A DNA stretch of 64,000 nucleotides from Candidatus Thermochlorobacteriaceae bacterium. GTDB taxonomy: Bacteria; Bacteroidota; Chlorobiia; Chlorobiales; Thermochlorobacteraceae. Location: positions 1 through 64,000 of the forward strand of contig JAJUFC010000009.1 of assembly GCA_029263855.1 (NCBI GenBank), written 5' to 3'. Positions 63,075 through 64,000 of the stretch are shown here, one piece after another. Position 1 is the stretch's first letter. Each line of letters starts with the position of its first letter. The position numbers and the translations under genes were made by a program. The notes beneath the pieces are model-generated. The model made no database searches and was not told the DNA's origin. It saw only the letters and a program-made list of their open reading frames with translations.

Positions 63075-64000
63075 ATGAAAAAGTTACTCTTGCCGTCGCT
63101 TCTGGTGCTGACAATGGTTCTTGGCGGGTTCGGCTTTGTTGTGAAGAATGAAAACTTCTTCGAGATTACGCGCAACATTGAACTGCTCGGAAAAGTCTAT
63201 CGCGAAATTTCTTCAAGCTATGTCGACCAGATTGATGTGGCGCAATTCATGCGTGCTGGGATTGATGGCATGCTTTCCACATTAGACCCATACACCGTGT
63301 TTATGGACGAGGAAGAATCGGACGACATCGAGCAAATCACGACGGGCAAATATGCGGGCATTGGCGTGTCGCTTGGCACTGATGCAGATGGCAGAGTGAT
63401 GATTATGAGCGTAACCGAAGGCTACGCGGCGGATAAGGCAGGCATGCGCATTGGCGATGTCATTATCGAGGTCGATGGTAAAAACGTCAAAGGCAAAACG
63501 CTTTCGGATATTCGAACGATGGTGCGCGGCGAGGCTGAAACGGAATTGCGCTTAAAAATTGAGCGCGAAGGCGAGCGCAAGCCGTTGGAGTTCGTCTTGA
63601 TTCGTCGCGAAATCGTCATCAAAAACGTGGCGTATTCGGGCTTCGTGAGCGAGGGCATTGGCTACATCAAGTTGGAGCGGTTCAGCGTGAACGCGGCGGA
63701 AGAAGTCGCCACCGCTTTGCGTGCGCTTCAAGATTCTTCAAAGATGAGCGGGCGCAAACTGCGCGGAATGATTTTGGATTTGCGCGACAATCCCGGCGGC
63801 TTGCTCGATGCCGCTGTTAGCATTGCAGGAAAATTCGTGCCGCAAGGAAGCACGATTGTAACAACGAAGGGTCGCGACACCACGAAAGTGCGCTCTTACG
63901 CCTCGCCTGTTGCGCCGCTGATGCTCGATGTGCCGCTTGCGGTGATGATTGACGGCGGAAGCGCGTCGGCGTCGGAAATTGTTGCAGGGGCGATTCAAGA
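63075..64000 (+). CDS. C-terminal processing peptidase (S41, CtpA/Prc type), partial at window end
   Basis: The first 308 residues of an S41 protease. An N-terminal signal/anchor (MKKLLLPSLLVLTMVLGGFGF) is followed by a helical N-terminal region and a PDZ domain (about 90-170, GIGVSLGTDADGRVMI ... AGMRIGDVIIEVDGK). The catalytic core has LDLRDNPGGLLDAAV and the serine loop GGSASASEIVAGA (catalytic Ser within 296-300). The frame is open to the last base, so the catalytic lysine lies beyond the window. An in-frame ATG three codons earlier (63066) is an alternative start. These proteases trim exported proteins at their C-termini in the periplasm. Confidence 0.93.
   Translation, partial: MKKLLLPSLLVLTMVLGGFGFVVKNENFFEITRNIELLGKVYREISSSYVDQIDVAQFMRAGIDGMLSTLDPYTVFMDEEESDDIEQITTGKYAGIGVSLGTDADGRVMIMSVTEGYAADKAGMRIGDVIIEVDGKNVKGKTLSDIRTMVRGEAETELRLKIEREGERKPLEFVLIRREIVIKNVAYSGFVSEGIGYIKLERFSVNAAEEVATALRALQDSSKMSGRKLRGMILDLRDNPGGLLDAAVSIAGKFVPQGSTIVTTKGRDTTKVRSYASPVAPLMLDVPLAVMIDGGSASASEIVAGAIQ

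Overview
The window looks like a chromosomal segment of a member of the Chlorobiota/Bacteroidota group, probably close to the Chloroherpetonaceae side of the green sulfur bacteria. Three things support this. Three predicted proteins end in type IX secretion (Por) sorting domains, two with the classic NPFNPTT motif. A DUF2851 protein, a family typical of this group, is present. A ferredoxin-domain protein resembles the chlorosome envelope proteins CsmI/CsmJ/CsmX. The lineage is an inference from protein families; no rRNA gene is present.

Region 1 (1 to about 10,690) is visibly AT-richer than the rest and is built like an integron gene-cassette array. Four imperfectly palindromic sites of about 131-138 bp (67-202, 7832-7969, 9344-9474, 10273-10408), each running from a ...AAC box to a GTT... 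box, separate gene units that all read rightward. Unit 1 is a whole type I restriction-modification system (hsdM, hsdS, a GxxExxY protein, hsdR). Unit 2 is an exported serine hydrolase of the beta-lactamase/PBP fold. Unit 3 is an unknown membrane-anchored protein. The last unit is a small repeat protein broken by a frameshift in an A8 tract. The site closing unit 1 is complementary to the start of unit 1 (9/9) rather than to its own right end (5/9), the footprint expected of cassette excision and insertion at attC. No integrase lies in the window; it would be expected to the left.

Region 2 (10.8-24.4 kb) starts with a leftward fmt - LpxH-like phosphoesterase - aldehyde dehydrogenase operon. 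A rightward run follows: outer-membrane porin-like protein, three lipoproteins (two of them tandem paralogs), and an acetyl/propionyl-CoA synthetase. Leftward genes come next: alanine dehydrogenase, the succinate dehydrogenase iron-sulfur subunit, the chlorosome-type ferredoxin protein, and an HxlR regulator divergent from an HtrA-like protease.

Region 3 (24.4-41.1 kb) has asparagine synthase, a large type IX-secreted BNR/sortilin-like protein, a lipoprotein, a 149-bp inverted-repeat-bounded element, a YjbH-like outer-membrane protein, a metallophosphoesterase plus Rad52-like pair, a TlpA-like protein lacking both active-site cysteines, a methyltransferase, a lone oligopeptide-ABC ATPase, a type IX-secreted GH13 amylase, and a two-domain polysaccharide-type oxidoreductase.

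Region 4 (41.1-54.2 kb) has a sigma-54 response regulator, a YmdB-type phosphodiesterase and a TPR-SARP regulator. A zero-gap leftward operon follows (M28 peptidase, ABM protein, class V aminotransferase, trpD), then a CNNM/CorC-type membrane protein. A YceI-pirin-small ORF-MarR cluster comes next, with a 19-bp palindrome in front of it.

Region 5 (54.2-64 kb) has an ATP-grasp enzyme, a REC-AraC regulator, an esterase with a type IX sorting domain, fabI coupled to an FkbM methyltransferase, NADP isocitrate dehydrogenase, a DUF2851 protein, and the start of a C-terminal processing protease cut by the window end.

The chromosomal part reads as ordinary housekeeping and envelope biology of an acetate/TCA-using, possibly phototrophic bacterium. 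The cassette array on the left is the clearest unusual system.
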